This document shows positions 13,287 through 25,001 of a DNA stretch of 64,000 nucleotides, piece after piece. The first letter of the stretch is position 1, and each line of letters opens with the position of its first letter. The translations under genes were made by a program, and so were the position numbers. This stretch comes from Sipunculus nudus (lineage: Eukaryota > Annelida > Sipuncula > Golfingiida > Sipunculidae), in NCBI GenBank assembly GCA_026874595.1, contig CM049316.1, positions 23,085,839 through 23,149,838 of the forward strand, read 5' to 3'. The notes below the pieces were generated by a model, which worked only from the letters and a program-made list of their open reading frames with translations, was not told where the DNA came from and made no database searches.

Positions 13287-16200
13287 ATTCATTAGTTTGG
13301 TAGCCCCCGAAGAATGATATCCCCCCGATATCCGGAGTCATTGTGCAGAAAAGTTTCGGGAGATTTTCAATGATTTTTTTTTTTTGGTGAAGGCACTCAT
13401 GAATTGTTGATTTAGCATTTCTGCCTTATTCTTACTATATGTATATAACTCTCCCTCTTTGAAAAAGAATGGGGCTACACCCATGCTGTCGTATTGACAT
13501 TCACTGTCGGAGTATAGTGTGTTGTTTACATTTAGCTTAATCTCCCAGAATATTTGACGAAACGAGCTGTTATTTACAACATGTTTTTCTCCAATTTGTC
13601 TTATGTTACTGTTGAGTCTTCAAAACACATTCTGTCATAAGTTCTGTTTTCTTTCATAATACAGTTGAGGCACGCCCACGCACTGAGTTCTTCGCAAGCT
13701 TTGACGTACCAAGGATTGTAAACGGTTTGCCTGCATCCAAGGGCCAGTTCCCCCATCAGTTGTCACTCCAGTACGATGACTGGTTGTTCGGATATAGCCA
13801 CACATGTGGCGCCAGCCTCCTCAGCTCCCGCAAGGCCCTCACAGCTGCTCATTGTACGGACGGAAGGTAAGGTCACCGTCACAACGGTGTACTTTCCCAC
13901 AAGCCGGTTATTATCACTTAACTCTTTTTTTTTGTTAAGTTAATTTTTGCACACATTTATCATACGTGTACATTTTTTAGCACACCTAGTTAATGTATTT
14001 ACAAATTCATATTCATTCCTTTCGTAAAATTAGAATTATAACCCAAACAAAACATTATTTTTACTTATTTAAGTTAAGTAAAATAATCCAATTAAATAAA
14101 AATGCTTGAAATGTATTTCACATAAACGTGCATGTTATTATCTTTTACCTGAAGGTATAAAAAGAAAAAAAGATAACTTGAAATTAATTGGTACTCAGTG
14201 TAATGAACAAATTAGAACCAGCCTAATTTCTTAGGTGTTATTCTTTAAAACAGGAGTGGGTTCCGTGTCCGGGCTGGAGCCACCTAACTTAGCCCAATTG
14301 ATCATGAAGCCCAAGCCACCGCCAGCCTTATCCGTGAGGTAATTGGTCTTAACAAGATTTTTCGACAAAAAAGTATTTTGTCATTCGTTACGAAATTATT
14401 CACAACAAATGGATGATAAAATACTGATTCCATTTGATATTGAACATAAGAGAAAATAGAAATACAAAAAGCCGAAAATTTATGAATTTCTTTATATTAA
14501 AGTAGGCGCTTTATATAGGAATGTATATTGATGCATTAGATATTTTATCCTTAAATATTCAATTGGTGCAGATACCCCCCCCCCCAACAGATATAATATT
14601 AATTCCGACGACAAATGATAATTTTATTCATTTAAAATAACGATTTCTTATTTCGTTGTAAGCATTGAATATGGACTGATGAAATTATTACATTTCAAAT
14701 TTTTAAAAGGCATACATATTTGATATGGCAAAAATAACATATTGTATAAACATGTCAGATCTTATTGTTTCAAATTATACTCCTCAAAATTTTTTATCTT
14801 GTAAAGTATTTTCTGATACTTTCCTTTAATTTCCCTAATTAGAGTTATCCTTAATCTAATAAAGTATGAATTATTTCAGCATCCCAACTACAGTGGGTCA
14901 GCTGAAGAAGTTCCAAATGACATCTGTACGCTAGCATAGGCCAGCTCCATCTTCGCCGGCGGAGCCATTGGTTACGCAAGCTTGCCATCCTCTACCGCCC
15001 CAACCTACGCCGGAGACACTGTCTACATTTCCGGTTGGGGAAGAAACAAGTAATGTCCCTGTATTTTGAAAGAATATACAGTTCTAGGATACATACATTC
15101 GCCTTCCAACAAACACAATAGTTATTGTTTTCCCTGAAGCTTGTCCTGTCTAACGCACCAAACCCGAGCATCAAACGTTTTGCTGTGGCCTTTCCATCCA
15201 AGGGGTGTTCATCGATTCTTTAATTATTTATTCGCAAAGTTACTCTAGAAGTGATTGTTCTCCGGTATTTACTTCGAAGGAATCCAACACTGTACCCTAC
15301 ATACAATTTATTTAACATTCAGGAGAACCCAGTCTTTTTTTCTCGGCATATTCACTGAAGTAATTGGGGTACTACACCTATTGATAGACGTTAACAGGAT
15401 CACGGTAGTAATCGACACCAGAAAGATGACAAAGACAAATAACCTAAAAATATGTATCTTAACTATTTGGGAGGAAATCCAATATTTAAGTTTTTTAATA
15501 ATTTTTTTGTGATAAAAGTATTTTGCACGTACTTAATACTTAATTTTCACGTAATCTGGCTTATGTTAATATGCACGTTTTTGCAATTGCATTTTGGAAT
15601 GTTGCATCTGCAACTGATTTAAGAGCAGAGCTACTCGTAAAAATGCATTTGCGTTGACATTTGGAGCTACCATTAACTCTGCATTTGCATTATTGTTATA
15701 TTAATTCTACCGATAATGATTACAGCTGCAGCCTAATTTAGGTTTTTCGTAATAATATACACACCTTAAAAACAGGTTGCAAAGTAGAGTCTAAATGCAA
15801 TTTCATTTGCAATTTTTTTTTTAATTGGGAATGCATATACATTTAGATTTTATATTATTTAATATCATTCACCTTTGATACTTTTTAATCATTTGCTTTC
15901 TAGTACTTAATTGGAAATGTAATCATCGTCTCTCAACTCCTGTATCTATACATTGTGTAGTTGATTCGGTTAGAGGGGGGCTGACGTCAAGATTTCTCTG
16001 TTCGGTTCATTACTCTTGGTTCCGCCTGGCTAAATTGAAAGCCAAACATTTCTACAACCTGTAGAAAGTTACAAAAAATCAAATCCAATACTATTCTTGA
16101 TATCATTTTAATGTAGACGATAGGAGTAGTGTTATTATTTATGATGTTAGACAATTTTTCTTTATATTTCAAGGTGGTACTTCCAGCTCAGGTTCCAATA

Positions 16201-17084
16201 TCTTGAACTATGCAGCGACAACTGTTCTTTCCGAATCGGGCTGCAAAAGCATGATGCCAAGTAACCTCGCCACAGGCATCAGTAGCATGCACATCTGTGT
16301 CCACGGCGGGGGATCCGGCTCTTGCCTGGTTGGTATTTGGTGGTGTTATAAGAGGGCCGTGGCCAGGGGGTTGGGGTCTACAATTTAAATGATACAGTGG
16401 TCCACCTTTTATTGTGAAAATAACAGTATGGGGGCTGTTTCCAGAATAGAAAAAAATAAGTGGACCATTCAGTTTCATTTAAGCCATACAAAATGATATA
16501 ATTGATCTTCGAATTATTATTTTTTTTTGTGGACCCATTTTTTTTTTTAATTATGTCCAGGTTCTCGGTAATTGTTGTTTTGCAATCTGCTACAGCACAA
16601 ATTCCTTTATAAGAATTCTAAAAGGTAAAAAAAATGACAATTTTTTTATTAATCATACATCATTTCGATATTTGAAGCTTAAAATTCGTATTTTCCTCGC
16701 AGGATGGCAGAATTTCGTTTGCTGTGTCTTTACCAGCAATAAACAAGCGCCCATATTTTTTCTGTTTGAAGGAGAAGTGCTTTTGTGTGCGTGTCCTTAT
16801 AGATTCTTCGATTTGCAGCCATTTAGATACATTCGTATTTGAAATTTGCTTGTCGTTGAATCATGGACGACAAATTATTGATCAATTTGCATTAAATTGA
16901 TACTTTCTTATTCATTGTAAATATTTTTGTGTGTTTTGGTTTCTGTCTGATGTATTTTGATAAAATCGTCCTGGTTTTCACTGACGGTCATGAGACATGT
17001 CATAAGGTATATCACGAACACATGATTCAATATGCGGTTAAATGCACATCAGACAGATAGATTATGAGTCAATATATGCAGTCA

Positions 17085-17660
17085 ATATATGAAGAAAAAT
17101 TGAAGAGTTCGGGAAGCTTAAAAATTTGAAGAGTCACTTGGCAGTTTTGGGCCTCAGGGAGAGTATCTGAAACAAATGTTCGAGGGTCTGATAAATTTAA
17201 TCATTTTAAAACATTTTATTTTTATTATTTATATGTCGTGTGAGTATATGATTATCAGTTAACGTTGAAATATCAGGGTCAGTTGTCAGCGCTGTATTGT
17301 ACTGGTTTATTTGAATTAGTCGGCAGTGACCGCCGCAAGAACAAGGATTAACGCTCTAGGTCCTCCAACTAGAAATCACAGGGCCATGCACGTGTCATGC
17401 AAGTCAGGTTGCATCCGACTTTTCAAATAAGGCAAAGAATTGGTTTATTCTCATAAAGATAGTAATTCCATCTTTCATGATCCCGGCAAATACAAATATC
17501 AAGATTGACATTCTAACAGCGAACGTGGTTCGTGACAAAAAAAAACACATATGCGCGTGGCCTCCGACTTGGAGGAGGCTCATGAAGGAAAAATAGCCCA
17601 ATGAAATGTTATACAAGCAGTGAGGTTTGCTTGGTAATGAGTAAATCATGGCACCGTTGT
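17085..17660. other. About 570-bp insertion in the last intron of copy 2
   Basis: Sequence on both sides aligns with copy 1 (CAGACAGATAGAT before, TCTGTGTGCAACCTAGAATA after; 3670-3760 in copy 1), but this block is missing there. No terminal repeats or coding region recognised, so its nature is unknown. Confidence 0.5.
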
Positions 17661-17762
17661 CTGTGTGCAACCTAGAATACATATATATCTATGATGCGCA
17701 GTAGGTATCATTTTACGATACATAACTGAATTCTGGATTAATATTTTCATGAATCATTTTAT

Positions 17763-17765
<3 letters not shown>

Positions 17766-17839
<74 letters not shown>
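17766..17839. repeat. (AT)n microsatellite
   Basis: About 70 bp of AT dinucleotides directly abutting the left end of the Tigger-type element, which inserted at a TA in it. Confidence 0.9.
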
Positions 17840-17842
<3 letters not shown>

Positions 17843-18840
17843 TAGAACGCCTGCTAACGGCCACGCCTCAATAACGGTCAATACGTTTATAACGGTCAGA
17901 TTTTCCGGTCCCGAATTTTCGACCGTTATATTTCATAATCATTTTTGTGTCAATTACGGTCACTCCTCTATTCCGTATTACGGCCAGGCCTCTCGGTCCC
18001 GCAGGCCGGGAAACGCCTCAGTTACGGTCAGGGGCAGTGACTCCGTGACATGAGCTCAACAAATCGAGCGGCCACTTCTGACCTCAATATCATTACACAA
18101 GTGTCCGCTCTCACATATTCCTGTCTGTTAATGAGTGCCTGGATAAAGGTAACCACTCGACCGTGACAGAGTTGTTTGAAACGTAGCCAGCGTCGTACTA
18201 CCCCACTCAGCCGCATTAGTATGCACAATAGTAAGACATATGTTCCAACCTGCGTGTATGTTTGGGAATCAGTCGTGCGAGCCGGATCTTAATCAGAGTG
18301 ATTGTCATTTCATTAACGTCTGACAACCAGCGGGTCCCGATGATTATGTCATCAGAAAAAACGTTAGGCTGACTGTGCATCTTTAAACTTTCTCTAAAAT
18401 CCTTGTGAACACGTACATCTAACGAAAACAGTGCGGCAAACATCGCAAATTTACTCATACATGAATTATTATGAATGCAAAATAAATATTGTTACATGTA
18501 TAAAATGTTACGCATACTATGTCCCAATCATTATGGCGACCAAGAAAGACATGAACTTGCTCTCAAAGAAAAGGTAGATCTGATCAGGAAGAGTGACGGG
18601 AAAAGCAGCCGACAGCTAGCAGAAATATTTTTATTTTTTTTTATTGATAACAGTAGTTATACTAATACTCTGTATAAACGTTTATTTTGTTGATCGTAAA
18701 AAAGATTTGAACTTGGTTTCGTGTTACATTTTAACCCCCCCCCCCCCCCTATCTTGGTCAAGTCCTGTATAACGGCCACTCCTGTATTAAGGCCACTTTC
18801 TTCCAGTCCCGATGGTGACCGTAATACAGGCGTTCTACTG
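17840..18840 (+). mobile_element. Tigger/pogo-type DNA transposon, deleted (1001 bp)
   Basis: Terminal inverted repeats begin CAGTAGAACGCCTG at both ends (14 matching bases, then an imperfect continuation AACGGCCAC versus TTACGGTCAC). A TA duplication flanks it at 17838-17839 and 18841-18842. Subterminal sequence is rich in ACGGTCA/ACGGCCA words. A stretch of transposase helix-turn-helix remains (18541-18630). Absent from the aligned intron of copy 1. TA target and TIR style are those of the pogo/Tigger branch of Tc1-mariner. It cannot encode a full transposase. Confidence 0.85.
18541..18630 (+). pseudogene. Tigger-like transposase N-terminal HTH fragment
   Basis: Translates as ...LALKEKVDLIRKSDGKSSRQ LAEIF, matching the psq/CENP-B N-terminal helix-turn-helix pattern (LK.K..I....GKS.R.LA..F) that binds the TIRs in pogo/Tigger transposases. 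A T-rich tract and stops follow at once. The rest, including the DDE catalytic core, is missing from the element. Confidence 0.7.
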
Positions 18841-18848
18841 TATATATA

Positions 18849-18880
18849 AATACATACATACATACATACATACATACATA
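18849..18880. repeat. (CATA)n microsatellite
   Basis: Eight tetranucleotide units between the Tigger-type element and the small MITE. Confidence 0.85.
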
Positions 18881-19030
18881 GAGTGGAACCCCACAATTAC
18901 GACCACCTTGGGAACTGACCAAAGGGGTCGTAGTTTTTGGGGTGGTCGTATTTGTGAAACTGTAAGTTACGTGAAACGTATATTTGGGACCAAGAAAAGT
19001 GGTCGTGGGGCTGGTCGCAAAGCGGGGTTC
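18881..19030. mobile_element. Small Tigger-type MITE (about 150 bp)
   Basis: Left end GAGTGGAACCCCACAATTA. The right end, read in reverse, gives GAACCCCGCTTTGCGACCA. Flanked by TA. Homologous to the ends at 1232 and 39069, and missing from copy 1 at the aligned place. Confidence 0.6.
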
Positions 19031-19370
19031 TAATTTACAAATTGTCGAGTGCCCAACACGTACAAGTTTGTATTTCACAAAATCGGTTTACATCATTTCA
19101 ATTTTGAGGCCAATTTTTATATTTTCAACGCAGGAAGGCACTTGCTGTGTCTCGACCAGTTATAGATTAGTCCCCCGCTCGCACCATATTTTTTTTTGTT
19201 TGGAAACAATATTGTGTGATGGTGTGTATGTGTGTTTATTTGTGGGTGTGCGTGTGTGTGCAAATGGATCTTCAATCATGTAGTGTTAAATTGAATTAAA
19301 GACGACAAATTAATATTTAATCAGTTTGCATTAAATTGATACTTTATAAACATCGATAATTTTACTTATG

Positions 19371-19371
<1 letters not shown>

Positions 19372-19408
<37 letters not shown>
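19372..19408. repeat. (AT)n microsatellite
   Basis: Pure AT run in the last intron of protease copy 2. Confidence 0.9.
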
Positions 19409-19410
<2 letters not shown>

Positions 19411-19678
19411 ATCTTTCCGTACATTACTTGATTATTACTTTTCATCATTCAAATTATTAAAATCATTCGTATCATTTTATGTTTGTATATTATTCTTACA
19501 ATTAGGGTGACTCTGGCGGCCCAATGACTCATGGCACCAACGGGCTGATGATCGGTGTGACGTCATGGGGTGTTGGAACCAGAAGCGACTCCTGTATGAC
19601 TGCGTACCCTTCTGTGTACGCTCGTGTCAGCTATTTCCGCAGCTGGATCGACGCCAACTAAATACAAGTCTGCTGACA

Positions 19679-19684
19679 ATAAAC
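19679..19684 (+). terminator. Polyadenylation signal AATAAA of protease copy 2
   Basis: AATAAA 18 nt after the TAA, in the same place as in copy 1. Confidence 0.6.
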
Positions 19685-19828
19685 TTATTAAAAAGACAAC
19701 AAAAAAAGGAGTCCTCCTGGTATATCACTCCTGTATATAACTAAATACTGGTTATTTGGACAACAGATAGTGTCCTCCCCAATCCTGTGTATAACCTCTA
19801 AACTGATGGTTAAAGTACAACGTCATAT

Positions 19829-20191
19829 TGTAAGATATCAGGCCTACCACCGGTCAGCTATCAGTATTTGGACTCGCCCATTAATGCCACCCCTATTGTA
19901 AAGTAGGCTGGCCTACGGCCAGGAATGTCCCGTCCTCCTCACTCTTCCGCGTGCATTTGAATGATGACCTGGTCAGCACTAGGTTTAGTCATTTAGACGT
20001 TTTAAGGGGCTAAAGGATAATCGACATAAGGCGAAGTTTAGTAGTCTGCCGCGACCCTTCTAGCTCCCTGTTTATCACGTTTATAACTATCAGACTGGCA
20101 GTAAAATTTAAAGGCCAGATCTTTTGGCCATTTGGTAATTTAAACCTAAAATTCTGTGTTGTTTTCTATTATCTGTGGGGAAAATCCTACA
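19829..20191 (+). repeat. 5' LTR
   Basis: 363 bp. Lacks the hairpin insert present in the 3' LTR (here GATGACCTGGTCAG). Confidence 0.88.
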
Positions 20192-20205
20192 TTGGCGAGC
20201 GGTTG
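20192..20205 (+). promoter_or_regulatory. Putative primer-binding site
   Basis: TTGGCGAGCGGTTG directly after the 5' LTR. TGG at 20193-20195 is the expected complement of a tRNA CCA end. The tRNA is not identified. Confidence 0.4.
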
Positions 20206-20690
20206 CCAGCTTGTAAATCTAAAATATTTACGAGCAGTGATTCGAACCTGCATTTTTGGCAATATTTGTTCTTCAAATTTTAAAAATGAACTGCCACACA
20301 TAAAGTAGTTAGGTACATAAATGAAGAAGAGTGAAGATGAAGAAGACCACCCAATCCAGAAGTTACAGGTTCCTGGAAATACTACGGTATGTGAATTTTG
20401 TGTTTGTGTTAAATGTCATATACTATAGTAAGTATCAAAAAGGCCTTAAGAGGCTGGCTGAATAGATTTGATGTACATATTATGAGAAATTGGCCTCCGT
20501 GACCTTTTAAAGAGAATTGCCATAGCATAGGTAAGCGTGGCCGCTGTTAACCGACACGAACATTTATAAAGTAGTAACGGAGACATGCCTGTACCTTATA
20601 AGATCGCTTATATTGGCAATAACCATGATTAGCAATGAGGCTAGAAATATTTAATTGCTGTAAATGACATGAGAAATGGCCTTATGTGGC

Positions 20691-21025
20691 TGGAAATAGG
20701 GAACTGCTGTAGTTCAATGGCATGAAAAATTACCTCAGCGCTCGAAAGGTTCAAACATGTGTCGACATAAGGCGAACCGGTATAGTAGTAGCCTGCCGCG
20801 ATAGTGTGAAAGCTTTCCAATAGCGCTCAAACGAGGACTGGCTGTATAGAAATGCCCTGAGTTGCTGGAAATAGGGAACTGCTGTAGTTCAATGGCCTGA
20901 AAAATGACCTCAGCGCTCGAAAGGTTCAAACATGTGTCGACATAAGGCGAACCTGTAAGTAGTAGCCTGCCGCGATACTTTGAAAACTTTCCCATAGCGC
21001 TCAAACGAGGACTGGCTGTATAAAT
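20691..21025. repeat. 175-bp tandem repeat inside the LTR element
   Basis: Units start TGGAAATAGGGAACTGCTGT at 20691 and 20866, about 1.9 copies. Each contains CGACATAAGGCGAA and CCTGCCGCGA, words that also occur in the LTR. Confidence 0.85.
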
Positions 21026-23126
21026 AAAAAAAAATATGAAAAACTGTGCCTTGGAGCAACCAGTGTGTAAAGAATGACACAAGTGTGGTGTCAATGATTG
21101 GCCAGGAGGTAGGCCTATAATGTGAGAAAATGTAATAAAGTATTGTACTTATTGACACAGGTATGTGCCACTATTGTTTTGAAGTACATGAAATGTAGAA
21201 ACTTTTTAAAATGTTACTTTGAGTGTATTTGTTAATAGTAAAGGGCCAGGTAAGGCAGCATGAACTCATTGTATAGAGGTGGAGCAATGTGCTAATTAAG
21301 TTTATGTAAAAGATGAGGTTTACAGGTTGTTAGGTCAAGTAAGCGTTGATATGTGTGTGTATATATATTGTAAGGCTCTATAAATCCTTTTTTTTTCGCT
21401 ATGCAGAACTTTATAATTGTTTGATAAAAAGGGGACAGTCAATCGTTCATTTATTAATGATTCTGATTACGTGCTACATATATATGTATAGATAGAGTAA
21501 TAAAGTGTAGACTTGAGTTTAAAGTTGATATAAAAAATTTTAAAAAAAACCCCACAAACTAAGTAAAATATTGTTATATCAATATGTCCCATTATTAATC
21601 CATATAACAACCATTAAAATAAATAAATGTTAAAGTAAGCATAAAATACAGTCTAAAAATAATAATATCATTCTTCATTTTTGTATATCTTTGTTAGATC
21701 TATTAGGCTGGTTTCAAGGGTTTAATATTGTGACTGAAAAAGATCTTACAATTTATCACTTTTAAAAGATTAAAACACTTTAGCTTTAAAATAATACTTA
21801 AACATTAAAAAAATTCCAAGGAAACCAATAAGTGTATTTGTGCAGTCGATTCTGAAAAACTATGCACACCCTTTAAAAAGTCATAAATATGAACGTCTAG
21901 ACTTTTCTTTCATTCACTTGCCGGGGCAGCAATTAGTGACATGTTTCATCTGATAATCAGTTTGCTCCCATATTACGGGGCCAAGCAGACAAAATTTCAT
22001 TCACTTAACCCAAAGGGGAAAAGCCTGTTAAAGAATATACTATAAAATAAAAATTTAATAAGGTACATTTCATAGTTATTTAGATGCTTAAGATCATAAA
22101 TAATTTTTTACAATTACAATTTGATGTACGAAAAATAAAACCAGAATTTTCTCATTTTTAAAATGAATTTTCTCAACAGATTAAAAGCAAGCACCAAAAT
22201 TCCATAACATCAACCTGTGAAAGTAGTAGTGATACTAATCTTGTAGTATGAGTCTATGAAATATTGATAAATAAAAATAAAAATAGAAAAAAAAATTTAC
22301 AAATACCAAAAAAAAAAAAATGTACAACTCTAAGACTCAAGTGGATAACCTATAATTTGATATTAAGTGCAGGTGCAGAATTTGTCGTTTAATGGCCAAG
22401 GTCAGTAATCTTTTAGATTTGAATTGTAATGGGTATTTTTGTGTGGTTAAAGTCAATTCTCTAAACTTTTAATGAAAACTCTTAAGTGGTAAATATTACT
22501 AAATAACAAACCAGACATAGGCGTTCCCCTCTGAATAATATATATTAAATTAACGTAACTAGTTCTCTGTGAGATACAGTTTTAATATATTTCTGTTTTG
22601 CCTAGAACAATAAAGCCCATAGTTAACAACTGTGGCAACTGAAAGAGGTATTTCTAAAGTAGGTAAATAGCTTTATTGAAATAATCTATCACATGCCCAG
22701 TCACGTGCATTCACAGTGAGATAATACAAGTCACAAGTTCAGGCATATTTGTGGAGCCTACACACTGGTATCAGATGATGTAACACGCAACGGCCACCAG
22801 CCTTTGTGATCTCCCAAACCCCCATAATCGCCCTCCTTTTATCAGTGCTCCACAATTCACACTATGTAATCCTGTATATATAAAATCTGATATCAACTAA
22901 GCAGCTGGCCTTATGTCTCTGTTTATTAAGCAGTCAGCTGTCAAAACGCTTATCAGGTGCAGTAGCTTTGTATACCTTTCGAGTGTCAGGAAATATTGAT
23001 AAGTCGAGTAATTCCAGATTAGTTAAATCTGGCTGAGAAGTATGCGTGTTTGGTGACTGTCAAGTGTGTTAAAGGTGGCATTTACGAAACAGGAAACATA
23101 GTGTAATATTTGGGGATGCCAACACC

Positions 23127-23424
23127 GTTTAGTAATTTGAACAACATAGTGCATTTAAAATAAACAGAACATTAATATTTCTAGTAGTATACATTTTAAA
23201 TTACTGGATATCAATATTAAATGTAAACAAATAAATCTATTAAAAACGGATATGTTTATTTAGGAATTATACACAGTTTAGTAATTTGAACAACATAGGG
23301 CATTTAAAACGAACAGCACATTAATATTTCTAGTAGTATACTTTTTAAATTACTGGATATCAATATTAAATGTAAACAATTAAATCTGTTAAAAACGGGT
23401 ATGTTAATTTACAAATTGTACCCA
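23127..23424. repeat. 149-bp tandem duplication inside the LTR element
   Basis: Two adjacent copies starting GTTTAGTAATTTGAACAACA at 23127 and 23276 with scattered mismatches. Confidence 0.85.
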
Positions 23425-24600
23425 ATATATATTTGTTAGCTTGTTATTAGCTAGTTCACTCTCTCGCATTAAAGGATTGAATAAATAGTGTGATATTTAT
23501 AATAAATAGTGTGATATTTCATTCATAATTTGACCAACTGTTCTGTTGGTCTCTTTGCAAACGGATACAGTATTCTTTTATTACAGCTTACGGTTTAAGG
23601 CTATTTAGTTTCTTCCTTTTAGTATAACATGACTTGCACAACTTAATTAATTAAAACATTAATTATGAGAACATCGTATTATACTTTGAGTTAAATTGTT
23701 ATTCATGCAAGTTTGCATCCATTTAGGTACATATATAAGCCCTGGTAATGTATTGTTATGACCTGACCGTATTCTCCATTCAACCTGTATATGATAATTG
23801 TTACATTAACCAGAGCAGTATGGCATGTCAAAGTTATTCAGACCTAAAGCTGTAAGCGGTAGTTATAAAAAACAAAAACAAATCACATTGACTTTTAAGT
23901 CAGAGTTGTTCATTATTGTTGTATGTTGTGATATAATTTGTGTGGAATAGATACTGCGGCGTTGTTTTATTTCTTTGCAGGAGTAAGACCTACATGTTCT
24001 GCCTCCTGCACCCAACATTATGTTAAGCACAACTACAAGTTACAACACGGGGGATACAGTTGATGTTGCCCAGCAGCAGTGCCCCTAATATATGTATATA
24101 GCAATGCAATAAATAAAAATCTGCCTATGGACTTGCCTGCTTGTGCATAGTTATGATGAAAGACATTTTTGAATGCTAAATGCTGAGTAATTTCTGAGAA
24201 GGACTTTCTTATATATTTTGTGCTATGCTGACACAGTGCAGCCAAATTTGGACATTATGCAAAATATTTTGCAAACATTAATGTTTAACTGATACATGAA
24301 ATGCTATTCCATGTTGTTATCATTCCATTACTAACTGATGTGTTTATTTGAATAAACTTACCAATTTACAAATTGTGCGATGGGGCACAGATCAAGATAT
24401 TGCAGTTGTATAAAACAAATACTGCCAGCTCTGTTATAGGCACAATTATTTACAAGCTCATGGTTTTTCCTGGAATCTCTGTCCCCAGGTTTTTTTACCT
24501 TGAGGCTGTAATGTGCGTCTGTTCAAAATTGCTTTTGCCTGTATATGGCCAAGATGTCTTCTTTATTTAACAAAAAAAAAAACTTTGTTTTTTTTTTTCA

Positions 24601-24616
24601 AATAAGGGGGGAAGAG
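24601..24616 (+). promoter_or_regulatory. Polypurine tract
   Basis: AATAAGGGGGGAAGAG immediately before the TG of the 3' LTR, the usual plus-strand primer position. Confidence 0.8.
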
Positions 24617-25001
24617 TGTAAGATATCAGGCCTACTACCGGTCAGCTATCAGTATTTGGACTCGCCCATTAATGCCACCCCTATTGTAAAGTAGGCTGGC
24701 CTACGGCCAGGAATGTCCCGTCCTCCTCACTCTTCCGCGTGCATTTGAATGATGCAGACGTGGGCCACAGGCCCACGTCTGGTCAGCACTAGGTTTAGTC
24801 ATTTAGACGTTTTAAGGGGCTAAAGGATAATCGACATAAGGCGAAGTTTAGTAGTCTGCCGCGACCCTTCTAGCTCCCTGTTTATCACGTTTATAACTAT
24901 CAGACTGGCAGTATAATTTAAAGGACAGATCTTTTGGCCATTTGGTAATTTAAACCTAAAATTCTGTGTTGTTTTCTATTATCGGTAAGGAAAATCCTAC
25001 A
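24617..25001 (+). repeat. 3' LTR with perfect hairpin
   Basis: 385 bp. Contains a perfect inverted repeat, CAGACGTGGGCC (24755-24766), ACA loop, GGCCCACGTCTG (24770-24781), which the 5' LTR lacks. Confidence 0.88.

Larger units (their letters stand above)
10481..19661 (+). pseudogene. Chymotrypsin-like serine protease, copy 2 (six exons, disrupted)
   Basis: Full-length gene structure of a secreted S1 protease. Exons: 10481-10517 (signal peptide, MWTILALCFLAA), 13665-13866 (propeptide, RIVNG activation site, TAAHC with catalytic His), 14254-14338, 14880-15049 (NDICTL with catalytic Asp), 16174-16328 and 19506-19661 (GDSGGP with catalytic Ser, ending RSWIDAN). Lesions: in-frame TAA at 14285-14287 (TCA in copy 1), in-frame TAG at 14937-14939, and one extra base at the end of exon 4 (phase 2 where exon 5 needs phase 1). 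The residue equivalent to 189 reads Gly, so not a trypsin-type Asp pocket. Promoter, splice sites and polyadenylation signal remain. The chymotrypsin/elastase-like class is inferred from motifs. Confidence 0.85.
19829..25001 (+). mobile_element. Non-autonomous LTR retrotransposon (5173 bp)
   Basis: Two direct LTRs (19829-20191 and 24617-25001) start TGTAAGATATC and end AATCCTACA. I count six substitutions and one indel between them. A purine tract (AATAAGGGGGGAAGAG) abuts the 3' LTR, and TTGGCGAGCGG follows the 5' LTR as a possible tRNA primer site. The 4-bp duplication ATAT flanks it, and the unoccupied site is preserved in the copy 1 flank at 4193-4207. The interior (20192-24616) has no ORF above about 120 codons and no recognisable gag or pol, so it must be mobilised by another element. 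Orientation is set by the purine tract. Confidence 0.88.

Noticed and set aside
18881-19283. Short ORFs across the MITE and last protease intron
   Set aside because: They run across TIRs and microsatellites and have no coding-like composition.
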